This document shows positions 16,717 through 23,560 of a DNA stretch of 36,093 nucleotides, piece after piece. A model generated the notes under the pieces. That model saw only the letters and a list, made by a program, of their open reading frames with translations, had not been told where the DNA came from and made no database searches. The translations under genes were made by a program, and so were the position numbers. Position 1 is the first letter of the stretch. Each line of letters starts with the position of its first letter. The stretch covers positions 1 to 36,093 of the forward strand of contig JACQUC010000277.1 in NCBI GenBank assembly GCA_016210495.1, in the 5' to 3' direction. Origin of the DNA: Chloroflexota bacterium. GTDB lineage: Bacteria > Chloroflexota > FW602-bin22 > JACPRP01.

Positions 16717-17133
16717 CTAGCTATCCTTGCGGTCTCTCAAGCGAATCACGAGCTTCAGGCCTGACCAGGTGTCGTCGACGGCGCACACCTTGGTGTCCAC
16801 TAAGCCTGCTTCCAGGGCGAGCTGTCTCACGATGTTCTCGGTCAAGTCGGTCTGCACGCCGGAAGATCCCTTGGGCCAGGACACCCAGAGCGCGCCGTTC
16901 TGCGCCAACCCCTCCTTCAAAGGGGCTATGTGTTCAACCAACCAGGCTTTGTCTTGCGCAAATACGTGGATTAGATCGAAAGGCCCTTCCCCGTCGTGGT
17001 ACAACGAAAAGCCCGCGGTGGCGGGACCGAGCAGAGCCAAATAGTTGCCGGGCTCGTTCACGAGCAGAACTTTGCGTCCCGGCTTGATGCCGAGCTTCTC
17101 GGCCAAGGGCTTTCCTGAATAACCCGCCGCCAT
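16717..17133 (-). CDS. DUF3052 family protein
   Basis: A 138-residue protein matching DUF3052 closely: AAGYSGKPLAEKLGIKPG at the start, FDLIHVFAQDKAWL in the middle, then LWVSWPKGSSGVQTDLTEN and VDTKVCAVDDTWSGLKLV at the end. The family is common in actinobacteria and also occurs in Chloroflexota; function is unknown, though the beginning resembles SAM-dependent methyltransferase-like folds in outline. ATG 17133 (AGAGGA upstream) is preferred over the longer frame from 17208, because family members begin at this MAAGYSG. It lies 16 nt downstream of the BrnA/CopG-like gene and is probably co-transcribed with it. Confidence 0.9.
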   Translation of the reverse strand: MAAGYSGKPLAEKLGIKPGRKVLLVNEPGNYLALLGPATAGFSLYHDGEGPFDLIHVFAQDKAWLVEHIAPLKEGLAQNGALWVSWPKGSSGVQTDLTENIVRQLALEAGLVDTKVCAVDDTWSGLKLVIRLRDRKDS

Positions 17134-17149
17134 ACAAGAGTCCTCTTGG

Positions 17150-17434
17150 CTACCGCGCGGAGCGTCTGCCGGCTTGCACGAGCCTCCGTGCTCCCTGCAG
17201 GTCGGCAAGCGCCTGGCGAAAGACGACTTCCTTGATGTACGTCTGGTAGGGGACGCCGATGAGGGCTGCTGCGCTCTTGACGAGGTCGACCTGGGTCTTG
17301 CCCCAGCGGAAGTTCACCCGCGCCTCCTCAATCTCTTCCTCGGCCTGCGCAATCATAGAACGCGCCTTCGCATCCAGCTCAGGCAATAGCTCTTCGTCTG
17401 GCAACTCTACGTATCTGCGTCGCTTGGTGTTCAT
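17150..17434 (-). CDS. BrnA/CopG-like ribbon-helix-helix antitoxin-type protein, no toxin adjacent
   Basis: A 94-residue basic protein beginning MNTKRRRYVELPDEEL. It has the segments INxxAEEEIEEARVNF-like (here IAQAEEEIEEARVNFRWGK) and VKSAAALIGVPYQTYIKEVV, resembling CopG/BrnA-type antitoxins whose C-terminal ribbon-helix-helix binds operator DNA. Such proteins usually pair with a RelE/BrnT-like toxin encoded next door. Here the upstream side is intergenic and the downstream gene is DUF3052, so it appears to be a solitary regulator or an orphaned antitoxin. Confidence 0.65.
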   Translation of the reverse strand: MNTKRRRYVELPDEELLPELDAKARSMIAQAEEEIEEARVNFRWGKTQVDLVKSAAALIGVPYQTYIKEVVFRQALADLQGARRLVQAGRRSAR

Positions 17435-17531
17435 CGGATACCCTCACAGTCGAAAGCATACGACTTGCCGGGGCAAATGTCAATACAAATGCTCCCTAAC
17501 CTAGTTTTTGGCGCATGATAGAACAGCGTAG

Positions 17532-17550
17532 GGGCGAGGTTTCCTCGCCC
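17532..17550. terminator. Perfect hairpin GGGCGAGG-TTT-CCTCGCCC
   Basis: An 8-bp perfect GC-rich stem with a 3-nt loop, in the 277-nt gap upstream of the molybdopterin oxidoreductase gene. It is followed by GGTGGGGTGGGCATC (17557-17571), a 15-mer found again exactly at 35322-35336 beside the second stem-loop repeat, so it belongs to a family of intergenic repeats rather than being a simple terminator. Confidence 0.5.
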
Positions 17551-17711
17551 TGGGCCGGTGGGGTGGGCATCACCGCTATTTGGCACCGAAAACTAACCTA
17601 AGGTTGACGCACTACCTTCTCCTGTAGTATCGTGGGTGTCATCGACGTCAAAGTCGGCGGGTCGCGCGAGGGCGGCCCGGACGCTTCGCCACAAAGGAGG
17701 AGGGAGGCGGA

Positions 17712-19841
17712 ATGGATGCTATCGTCAGCGGCTGCCCTTACGATTGCGGGGGCAGTTGCCCGCTCACCGTCTACGTAGAAGAGGGAGTAATCCGGCGCGT
17801 CGGGCCTTACGAGGAGCCGGATTCCCCGGAAAAGCCGCAGTTGCGGCCCTGCGCGCGGGGTTTGGCGCAGGCGCAGTACACGCACCATCCCGACAGGCTG
17901 CGCTACCCTTTGAAGCGCGTGGGCGAGCGTGGCGAGGGCCTGTTCGAGCGTATCTCGTGGGAGGAGGCGCTCGACACGGTGGCGCGGGAGATCGAGCGCA
18001 TCAAGCAGGAGTATGGACCGCAGGCCATTCTGCAGCTACGGGGCGCTGGCAACACCGACGGCCTGCTCCACGGCACGCGGGCGATCCCCAACCGCTTCTT
18101 CAACGCCTTAGGCGAGCACACCGCTCCCCGTGGTGTCATCTCGTACGAAGGCGCCGCCTTTGCGATGCTGCACAGCTTCGGCTTCAACCTGGCTCCGCCG
18201 GGGCCGGAAAGCCTGCTGCGCTCGAAACTGGTGATTATGTGGGGGCTGAACCCAAGCGAGACGATTTTCGGCACGAACACCAACTACTATCTGGCGCTGG
18301 ACAAGGAGCGGGGGACGAGGTTCGTCTTCGTCGACCCGCGCTACACCGATTCCGCCGCCGCACTGGCCGATCAGTGGATTCCCATTCTGCCCGGCACAGA
18401 TACGGCCATGCTCGTCGCGATGGCTTACGTCATCATCCAGGAGCGCCTTTACGATGAGGCTTTTCTCAAGCGCTACACGGTTGGCTTCGAGGCGTTTCGG
18501 GACCACTGCCTCGGGGTAGAGGACGGCATTCCCAAGACCCCGGCGTGGGCGGAGGGTATCTGCGGCGTGCGTGCCGAGGTCATCGCGGCGTTGGCCAGGG
18601 AATACGCCACGACGAAGCCGGCTGATCTGAGGGCAGGCTGGGCACCGGGCAGAACCGCTTATGGTGAACAGTTCCACCGCGCGAGCATCGCCCTCGCGGC
18701 GATGACGGGCAATACCGGCGTGCCCGGCGGTGGCGCCGGCTGCTTCCTGTCACAGACCTTTCGCGAGCTGGTGGATGTGGCCACGCCGCCCCTGATGGGC
18801 GGCGCCACGGCCCTTACCGTGTCGTGCTGGCGCTGGGCCGAAGCCGTGATCGAGGGCACGGCCGGCGGCTATCCCAGCGACATCAAGATGATCTACTCCG
18901 TCGGCGGCAATCGCTTGAATCAGTGTGGCGACGCCAACAAGAGCGCGGCCGCTCTCAGGAAGGTCGAATTCGTGGTGGCGCAGGACCAGTTCCTGACGCC
19001 GACGGCGCGCTTTGCCGACATCGTGCTGGCGGCCAGCACGCACCTCGAAAGAGAGGACGTCCAGACACCCCACTGCTCGGGCTGTTACCTGATCTACAAC
19101 AATAGGGCCGTCGCGCCGCTTGACGAAAGCATGGCGGACCTGGACATCTTCACCGCGCTGGCGCGTCGCCTGGGCATCGAGGGCTTCAACGACAAGACCG
19201 AGAGAGAGTGGCTGGAAGCTGCGCTGGCCAAGGCGCCCGTCGGCGTCGAGAGCCTGCGCCGGCAGGGCGTCTGGCGTCCCGCGAGCGAGCCGGACCCCGT
19301 GCCGCTGTCCAAGTTCGTTGCCGACCCGGCGGCGCATCCCCTGCCCACGCGCTCCGGCAAAATCGAGCTTTACTCCCAGGCGCTGGCCGAGCGGAAACGC
19401 GCCGACCTGCCGGCGGTGCCCGCGTACGTGGCGGACTGGGAGGGCCCGCAGCACCCGCTGGCGCGGCAGTATCCTCTCCTCCTCGTGACGGACCATTCGC
19501 GCAAGAGGGTCAACTCCACGCTGGAGACGGTTCCCTGGCTGCGTGAGCTGGCGCCGCACACGGTGGCGATGAGCGCCGCCGACGCCCGGGCGCGCGGCAT
19601 CCGGAGCGGAGAGCGCGTGAAGGTCTACAACGACGTCGGGACGGTCGAGATCACGGCCCAGGTGACCGAGCGCATCATGCCCGGTGTGATCAGCGTCGCG
19701 CAGGGGACGTGGTACGCCCCTGACGAGAGGGGCGTCGACGTGGGTGGCTGCGTGAACACCCTGTGCAAGGACACGATTTCCCCTGGCGAGGCGGCGGCGT
19801 GCAACGCCGTGCTGGTCCAGGTGAGCCGAGTGGAGGGGTAG
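17712..19841 (+). CDS. Molybdopterin oxidoreductase, DMSO-reductase family (DmsA-like), cytoplasmic form
   Basis: A 709-residue catalytic subunit of the DMSO reductase superfamily. An N-terminal [4Fe-4S] site is formed by C8-x3-C12-x3-C16...C47 (CPYDCGGSCPL, RPCARG). Pterin-binding features include MWGLNPSETIFG, FVFVDPRYTDSA, MTGNTGVPGGG and, at the C-terminus, a molydop-binding domain with RSGERVKVYNDVGTVEI and VNTLCKDTISPGEAAACNAVLV, the arrangement seen in DmsA. I cannot assign the metal-coordinating residue with certainty (it should lie near VISYEGAAF). The protein starts directly with MDAIVSGCPYD and has no twin-arginine signal. AAGGAGGAGG precedes the ATG. The ferredoxin subunit begins immediately after the stop. 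The pair could reduce sulfoxides/N-oxides or run as an oxidase in the cytoplasm; substrate unknown. Confidence 0.9.
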   Translation: MDAIVSGCPYDCGGSCPLTVYVEEGVIRRVGPYEEPDSPEKPQLRPCARGLAQAQYTHHPDRLRYPLKRVGERGEGLFERISWEEALDTVAREIERIKQEYGPQAILQLRGAGNTDGLLHGTRAIPNRFFNALGEHTAPRGVISYEGAAFAMLHSFGFNLAPPGPESLLRSKLVIMWGLNPSETIFGTNTNYYLALDKERGTRFVFVDPRYTDSAAALADQWIPILPGTDTAMLVAMAYVIIQERLYDEAFLKRYTVGFEAFRDHCLGVEDGIPKTPAWAEGICGVRAEVIAALAREYATTKPADLRAGWAPGRTAYGEQFHRASIALAAMTGNTGVPGGGAGCFLSQTFRELVDVATPPLMGGATALTVSCWRWAEAVIEGTAGGYPSDIKMIYSVGGNRLNQCGDANKSAAALRKVEFVVAQDQFLTPTARFADIVLAASTHLEREDVQTPHCSGCYLIYNNRAVAPLDESMADLDIFTALARRLGIEGFNDKTEREWLEAALAKAPVGVESLRRQGVWRPASEPDPVPLSKFVADPAAHPLPTRSGKIELYSQALAERKRADLPAVPAYVADWEGPQHPLARQYPLLLVTDHSRKRVNSTLETVPWLRELAPHTVAMSAADARARGIRSGERVKVYNDVGTVEITAQVTERIMPGVISVAQGTWYAPDERGVDVGGCVNTLCKDTISPGEAAACNAVLVQVSRVEG

Positions 19842-20402
19842 ATGCAACTGGGGTTTTACTTCGACCAGCAACGCTGCACTGGCTGCTACACGTGCGTGGT
19901 GGCCTGCAAGGAATGGCACGGCGTGCCGCCGGGCGCCGCCGCGTGGTGTCGTTTGAACACTGTGGAAAAAGGCGCGTTCCCCAGGCCGTGGCTGGGGCAC
20001 CTGTTCCTGGCGTGCTACCATTGCGCGCAGCCGGCGTGCGTCACGGCCTGCCCCACCGAGGCGCTTACCAAGAGGGCCCAGGACGGCATCGTCGTGGTGG
20101 ATAGGGAGCTTTGCCTATCCGGCTGTCGCGCCTGCCTTGCCGCCTGCCCCTTCCAGTCGCCGCAGTACCGTGGCGCCGATGACAAGATGGAGAAGTGCGA
20201 CCTCTGCCTGGAGCGATTGCACGAGGGCAAAGAGCCGCTGTGCGTGGCAACCTGTCCTCTGCGTGCGCTGAAGGTGGGGCCGCTGGACGACCTGCGGGAG
20301 AGCACCGGTGGGGAGCAATGGGCACCGGGCCTGCCGGATACGCGGGCGACGGGGCCGTCGATTCTGTTTCGGGCGCGGGTGGGGTATCCGGGGGAGAGCT
20401 AG
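19842..20402 (+). CDS. Four-cluster ferredoxin subunit (DmsB-like)
   Basis: A 186-residue electron-transfer subunit with 16 cysteines in four groups, each giving a [4Fe-4S] cluster: CTGCYTCVVAC, CYHCAQPACVTACP, CLSGCRACLAACP and CDLC...CVATCP. This is the DmsB/NrfC/PhsB plan and length. The ATG directly abuts the TAG of the catalytic subunit, so the two are coupled. No membrane-anchor (DmsC/NrfD-like) gene or maturation chaperone follows; the next gene is a nucleotidyltransferase 262 nt away. The last two bases of its stop codon begin the direct repeat at 20401. Confidence 0.9.
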   Translation: MQLGFYFDQQRCTGCYTCVVACKEWHGVPPGAAAWCRLNTVEKGAFPRPWLGHLFLACYHCAQPACVTACPTEALTKRAQDGIVVVDRELCLSGCRACLAACPFQSPQYRGADDKMEKCDLCLERLHEGKEPLCVATCPLRALKVGPLDDLRESTGGEQWAPGLPDTRATGPSILFRARVGYPGES

Positions 20403-20440
20403 CCGCCGGAGCCGTGGGTGCCATAATTCCATTGGGCGGA
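20401..20440 (+). repeat. Imperfect direct repeat, copy 1
   Basis: A block of about 40 bp, AGCCGCCGGAGCC then ATAATTCCATTGGGCGGA, repeated with changes at 20589-20628. Just after it, at 20450-20476, is a small tandem array of three 9-mers (CACGGAAAG, CACAGAAAG, CACGGAAAA). Confidence 0.7.
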
Positions 20441-20510
20441 GACGGGAACCACGGAAAGCACAGAAAGCACGGAAAAGTGGGAACCGCGTGTGTAGTAAGT
20501 CGCTTGCGCC

Positions 20511-20543
20511 AGAGCGACTCGGTTTTGGAAACCGAGTCGCTCT
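20511..20543. terminator. Perfect 15-bp hairpin after the DmsAB-like genes
   Basis: AGAGCGACTCGGTTT, loop TGG, AAACCGAGTCGCTCT: a perfect 15-bp stem, the strongest hairpin seen in the window. It has no T-run, so it may be a factor-dependent stop, an mRNA stabiliser or the core of a small mobile repeat framed by the direct repeats on both sides. Confidence 0.6.
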
Positions 20544-20588
20544 TGTGCGCTTGGGGCAGCATACTTCGCAATTAACGGCGGATCGTTT

Positions 20589-20628
20589 AGCCGTCGGAAC
20601 CTTGTGTGCGATAATTCACTTGGGCGGA
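20589..20628 (+). repeat. Imperfect direct repeat, copy 2
   Basis: AGCCGTCGGAACC then ATAATTCACTTGGGCGGA, matching 20401-20440 at most positions. It stands 37 nt upstream of the nucleotidyltransferase ATG. Its TGTGTGCGATAATTC could act as an extended -10 promoter element, which is an inference. Confidence 0.65.
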
Positions 20629-20664
20629 CAGCACGAGCCGTCGTGTTCGAAGAAGGTATATCCT

Positions 20665-21039
20665 ATGTCGCGAAGAGTGAGCGTTGCGTACCGGGACGCC
20701 GCCGAGGAGTTCGCGCGCCGAGTGATCGCAGCGCTTGGCGAGCGGATTGACGCGATCGTGCTTTATGGGTCGGTGGCCAGAGGCGAGGCAAAGCGGTACA
20801 GTGACATCGACGTCCTTGTCATCGGTCCGAGCCGCGAAGCAGAAAAAGAAGTCGACAACATTGCCGGCAACATCTGGGAACGCTCGGACTACAATGCGCT
20901 TATCACAGTAGTGTACCTTACCCGAGAACAGTTTCGCGAGCGGGCACGCTCCGGCAGCCCCTTCATAGCCAATGTCCTGGAAGACGGGGTGGTGCTGTTT
21001 GACAATGGAATCTTTGTAGAATTACCTGAGAGATTATGA
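20665..21039 (+). CDS. MNT-type minimal nucleotidyltransferase domain protein
   Basis: A 124-residue protein with the pol-beta nucleotidyltransferase core IVLYGSVARGEAKRYSDIDV, containing the GS...G...SDxD metal-binding signature. Such small proteins (MNT, MenA or KNTase-like) transfer a nucleotide to a protein or small molecule and are often antitoxins of HEPN partners, but no HEPN gene is next to it. The frame is open far upstream (20308), over repeats and the hairpin, so ATG 20665 with AAGAAGG upstream is taken. Its stop overlaps the start of the RDD gene (ATGA), coupling the two. Confidence 0.82.
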   Translation: MSRRVSVAYRDAAEEFARRVIAALGERIDAIVLYGSVARGEAKRYSDIDVLVIGPSREAEKEVDNIAGNIWERSDYNALITVVYLTREQFRERARSGSPFIANVLEDGVVLFDNGIFVELPERL

Positions 21040-21542
21040 TGAGGTCGGGCCACGACGCACACGCACGCTGTGCAGGTTTCTTCGGCAGGTTGTTGGCCAC
21101 CACAATAGATGCCGCAATAGTCTGCGCTATCTTCGCGACGAGCTTCCTTGTTTTCTATGCGCTCTTGGAAGTTACCTATTTGGCGCCGGCCAGGCGTTGG
21201 ATGGCAGAAACTGGGGATTATTCGCCTGGACTAGCCATTCTTGGCGGGATCGTCTTCTTTGCCTTCTGGGCTTTCGTCACGGGCTTACTGATTTCGTCAG
21301 CTTACTACATAATCCGGACAGTAAGAAAGGGTGCGACCTACGGAAAACTGATGCTGAAATACCAGGTGGTAGATTCAGCACGTCGGCGCATCGGGTATAA
21401 GAGAGCATGCCTCCGCTATTTAGTAGGGTATTTCGTGTCGGGTGTCCCCTTTGGCTTGGGCTTCTTATGGATAGTTAGGGACGCTAGGAAGCGAGCGTGG
21501 CACGATATTATTGCAGGGACCTATGTGATGACCAAAGAGTAA
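21036..21542 (+). CDS. RDD family membrane protein
   Basis: A 168-residue integral membrane protein with three to four hydrophobic segments (about 22-48, 66-92 and 130-146). The RDD-domain features are the first helix with LLATTIDAAIV, the GATYGKLMLKYQVVDS segment corresponding to the usual G-x-T-x-GK, and the C-terminal RKRAWHDIIAGTYVM corresponding to the usual R-x-x-LHD-x-x-AGT-x-V. Role unknown; RDD proteins are proposed to be transporters. It overlaps the nucleotidyltransferase gene by 4 nt and converges on the VapC gene. Confidence 0.85.
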   Translation: MMRSGHDAHARCAGFFGRLLATTIDAAIVCAIFATSFLVFYALLEVTYLAPARRWMAETGDYSPGLAILGGIVFFAFWAFVTGLLISSAYYIIRTVRKGATYGKLMLKYQVVDSARRRIGYKRACLRYLVGYFVSGVPFGLGFLWIVRDARKRAWHDIIAGTYVMTKE

Positions 21543-21618
21543 CCTTGCAACACGACAATGATGGAGGCTACACGGAGTTACGCACCTAACGGGACGCGTG
21601 CGGTCGTTGTCCCAGCAG

Positions 21619-22119
21619 CTACGATTCCCCCTGCCGGACCTTCCGTAGCCACACTATTGCATCCGCCCCCGTTGGATCAAGCACAGCTAGGCCCGCTGCC
21701 GTAGAGGCGCGCACAAGCTCTCCATCGCTCGTGACCGTGACCACCGGGGCGCTCGGAGCAGCAGCGGCGATGGCAAAGGACGTAGCAAGATGGATCGCAT
21801 CGGCAGAGCGTAGCTTGTGCCGCTCGACGACAGACACGGCCGCCACCACGACATCGTCCGTCAACGACCACAGACGAAACAATCGATCAGCCTGGTCCCG
21901 CCGAAAGCTCGCCAGGATCTCAAGGCCGAGGGCCTCATCCATTTGCCGTGACGCCACAAGGCGGTGAGTAGCCGAAGTGATTTCAAGTAGAGCGAGGAAC
22001 GAAGAGTAGAACTGATCACCGGTCGCAGGCTGCCCTAGGAGGGCATCGATGACCTCGCTGCCGTGCTCCGGTCGGTAGCGGTTAAGGATGGCGGAGCTAT
22101 CGAGATAGAAAACAGGCAT
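21619..22119 (-). CDS. PIN-domain toxin, VapC family (module 1)
   Basis: A 166-residue PIN-domain ribonuclease. The acidic residues expected for metal binding are visible: D7 in FYLDSSAILNRY, E46 in ALLEITSA, D107 in LRSADAIHLA and D132 in TVTSDGEL. VapC toxins cleave tRNA or rRNA and are silenced by the protein encoded just upstream. Its ATG follows the antitoxin TGA with no gap, the normal VapBC arrangement. A second, divergent VapBC pair lies 0.5 kb upstream. Confidence 0.85.
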   Translation of the reverse strand: MPVFYLDSSAILNRYRPEHGSEVIDALLGQPATGDQFYSSFLALLEITSATHRLVASRQMDEALGLEILASFRRDQADRLFRLWSLTDDVVVAAVSVVERHKLRSADAIHLATSFAIAAAAPSAPVVTVTSDGELVRASTAAGLAVLDPTGADAIVWLRKVRQGES

Positions 22120-22275
22120 TCAAAATCCTGCTTCGCGATCCTTTAGTAGCTGTTCGCTTAGCGAGACATCACCCATTTGCTTGTTGAGGGCGTCACGGAG
22201 CTCTGCCAAAGAGAGTTTGGGCTCACCGTACTTTCGAAGCGCCTCGTCGACCTTTTGACGGGTTTCCTTGAACAT
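22120..22275 (-). CDS. Putative VapB-type antitoxin (module 1)
   Basis: A small protein encoded directly before the VapC gene. From ATG 22275 it is 51 residues, MFKETRQKVDEALRKYGEP to SLSEQLLKDREAGF. The LSEQLLKDREAGF ending resembles the toxin-wrapping tail of antitoxins. The frame stays open to 22434, and the start is uncertain because no good ribosome site precedes the ATG; a longer version with an N-terminal DNA-binding part would need a non-ATG start. Assigned from position and size, not from a clear family match. Confidence 0.55.
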   Translation of the reverse strand: MFKETRQKVDEALRKYGEPKLSLAELRDALNKQMGDVSLSEQLLKDREAGF

Positions 22276-22653
22276 CGTCAAATACGGCTCATCGTCAAGC
22301 CTTTGAACCCCTGATGATTGTGTTGCACGCTTGCTGCGCACAGTAACCGCCACAAAACTCAAATAAAATACTACCCTGAAACGGCGAGATCGGTGAGAAG
22401 GCTTCGAATTACGACCTCGCGGATGCAACCTCACGGTTCGGCGATCCTAGCAGTGCTCACCTGTCTAACCCCTCTAATGTTAGCATATCGGCAACACGGT
22501 TTTCAATTCTTCACGCTCACGGACTGTAGCGCTGGTACATCTCCTCGAGATGCGCCGTGATCTTCGGCGTCTGAAGGGCACGAAGGCGTTCTCTGGTTCC
22601 TGTCATTTCGTTCGGCTTTTTCGACGACGAGGACACCGCAATGACTGCAATAG
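22276..22653. other. Gap between the two toxin-antitoxin modules
   Basis: About 380 nt. A minus-strand frame of 29 codons (22606-22517), starting MTGTRERLRALQTPK, is possible but has no supporting ribosome site. Otherwise no gene seen. The promoter of module 1 should lie here. Confidence 0.3.
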
Positions 22654-23118
22654 TCATAATGCCTCCGGATGTTCAGGGTCGAGTACAGCGAGCCCGTAAC
22701 GGGAGCACGCGTCACCGATTTCCTTGTCTGTGCATACCACATAATAACTGTCGGCTGCCGCTGTACCGCTCGCTCTAACGGCGGTGGCAAAGTGCAAGGC
22801 GTCAGGTGCGCGAAGCGGATAGTCCGACAGCAGGGCATTCGCCTCTCTCACGACTACATCATCCAGCGAGAGTATCTCGAAGCCATAATCTCGCAGGTCG
22901 TGCAGAAAGCGTGCCGTGAACTGTGCAAACTGGCGGCGCAGACCGCGACCTCTGAGCCATCTGGCGACTACGGCGCTCACCTCAAGAACGGTGAAGTGCG
23001 ACGTGACGAACGCTTCGTCGTCTTGCTTGTTATCGAGAAACTCGCGCACTAGGTGAGACCCAACCTCGCGGCGATACCGCTTGAGGAGTGCCGAGGTCTC
23101 CACGTAATATGCAGGCAA
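22654..23118 (-). CDS. PIN-domain toxin, VapC family (module 2), first Asp replaced by Glu
   Basis: A 154-residue PIN-domain protein: AYYVETSALLKRYRRE at the N-terminus, E46 in TVLEVSAVVARW, D106 in RAPDALHFATA and D131 in VCTDKEIG. The first catalytic position, normally Asp, is Glu here (E7). TTG 23118 is chosen as start because AAGGAG lies about 9 nt upstream and the longer frame (from 23157) overlaps the antitoxin; it begins 2 nt after the antitoxin stop. It differs clearly in sequence from module 1, so the two are not a recent duplication. Confidence 0.82.
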   Translation of the reverse strand: MPAYYVETSALLKRYRREVGSHLVREFLDNKQDDEAFVTSHFTVLEVSAVVARWLRGRGLRRQFAQFTARFLHDLRDYGFEILSLDDVVVREANALLSDYPLRAPDALHFATAVRASGTAAADSYYVVCTDKEIGDACSRYGLAVLDPEHPEAL

Positions 23119-23120
23119 GC

Positions 23121-23372
23121 CTAGCTCTCCTTTTTGCGCGCCAGCTCTTCCACGCAACCGCGCATACGGAACAATTCATCGGTGATCGACTCTTCGCCGA
23201 GAACCTTGTCCATCATATCCTGTATGTCCTCAATGGGCACCAGGTGTTTGTGGTAGAGGCGGCGCAGCCTCTCCAAGTACGCGTCGATTTCGGGATTCCG
23301 GAGGTCCTGAAAGCGTGGCGACACCTGGGCAACGCTGGTTTTCCTACCACTCGACCGATGATGCTTTTCCAT
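23121..23372 (-). CDS. Putative VapB-type antitoxin (module 2)
   Basis: An 83-residue charged protein (MEKHHRSSGRKTS... ending ELARKKES) encoded immediately before the PIN toxin. I recognise no DNA-binding fold with confidence. The helical segment ESITDELFRMRGCVEEL may be the toxin-binding part. ATG 23372 has GGAG about 9 nt upstream; the frame remains open to 23465. Function assigned from position. Confidence 0.58.
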   Translation of the reverse strand: MEKHHRSSGRKTSVAQVSPRFQDLRNPEIDAYLERLRRLYHKHLVPIEDIQDMMDKVLGEESITDELFRMRGCVEELARKKES

Positions 23373-23512
23373 GTCGTCACACTCCACAAAGGGTTTGTCT
23401 GCCAGCATTATATCACTTGGCACGCGATTCTTGAAACACGTGGTCGCACGCTCGCATTGACCCATAATGCGGTATTATTGTTACAACCAGATGAGAGTAG
23501 TAGGAGGTGGGG

Positions 23513-23557
23513 ATGACACGCGTTGTTATGAAGCAAATCCTTATGGCTGTGAGGTGA
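23513..23557 (+). CDS. Possible 14-residue leader peptide
   Basis: A tiny reading frame, MTRVVMKQILMAVR, placed behind a strong AGGAGGTGGGG ribosome site; its stop is 3 nt from the ATG of the next gene. The better ribosome site belongs to the mini-ORF, so the next gene may be translated by re-initiation. Could be coincidence. Confidence 0.3.
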   Translation: MTRVVMKQILMAVR

Positions 23558-23560
23558 GAG

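Noticed and set aside
17150..17434. DUF3052 as the toxin of the BrnA-like gene
   Set aside because: DUF3052 has no RNase-like feature and is widespread without antitoxins; kept only as an open question in the findings.
18750..20021. 423-codon minus-strand frame over the molybdopterin oxidoreductase gene
   Set aside because: It is antisense to a gene with clear cluster and pterin motifs, lacks any family feature, and has the Arg/His/Gly-rich look of a GC-rich shadow frame.
20308..20664. Long N-terminal extension of the nucleotidyltransferase gene
   Set aside because: It passes through the end of the ferredoxin gene, the direct repeats and the 15-bp hairpin; a proper ATG with a ribosome site exists at 20665.
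22503..22838. 111-codon minus-strand frame with a CSHCG motif
   Set aside because: It overlaps the VapC gene of module 2 in another frame and the short Cys pair alone is not evidence.
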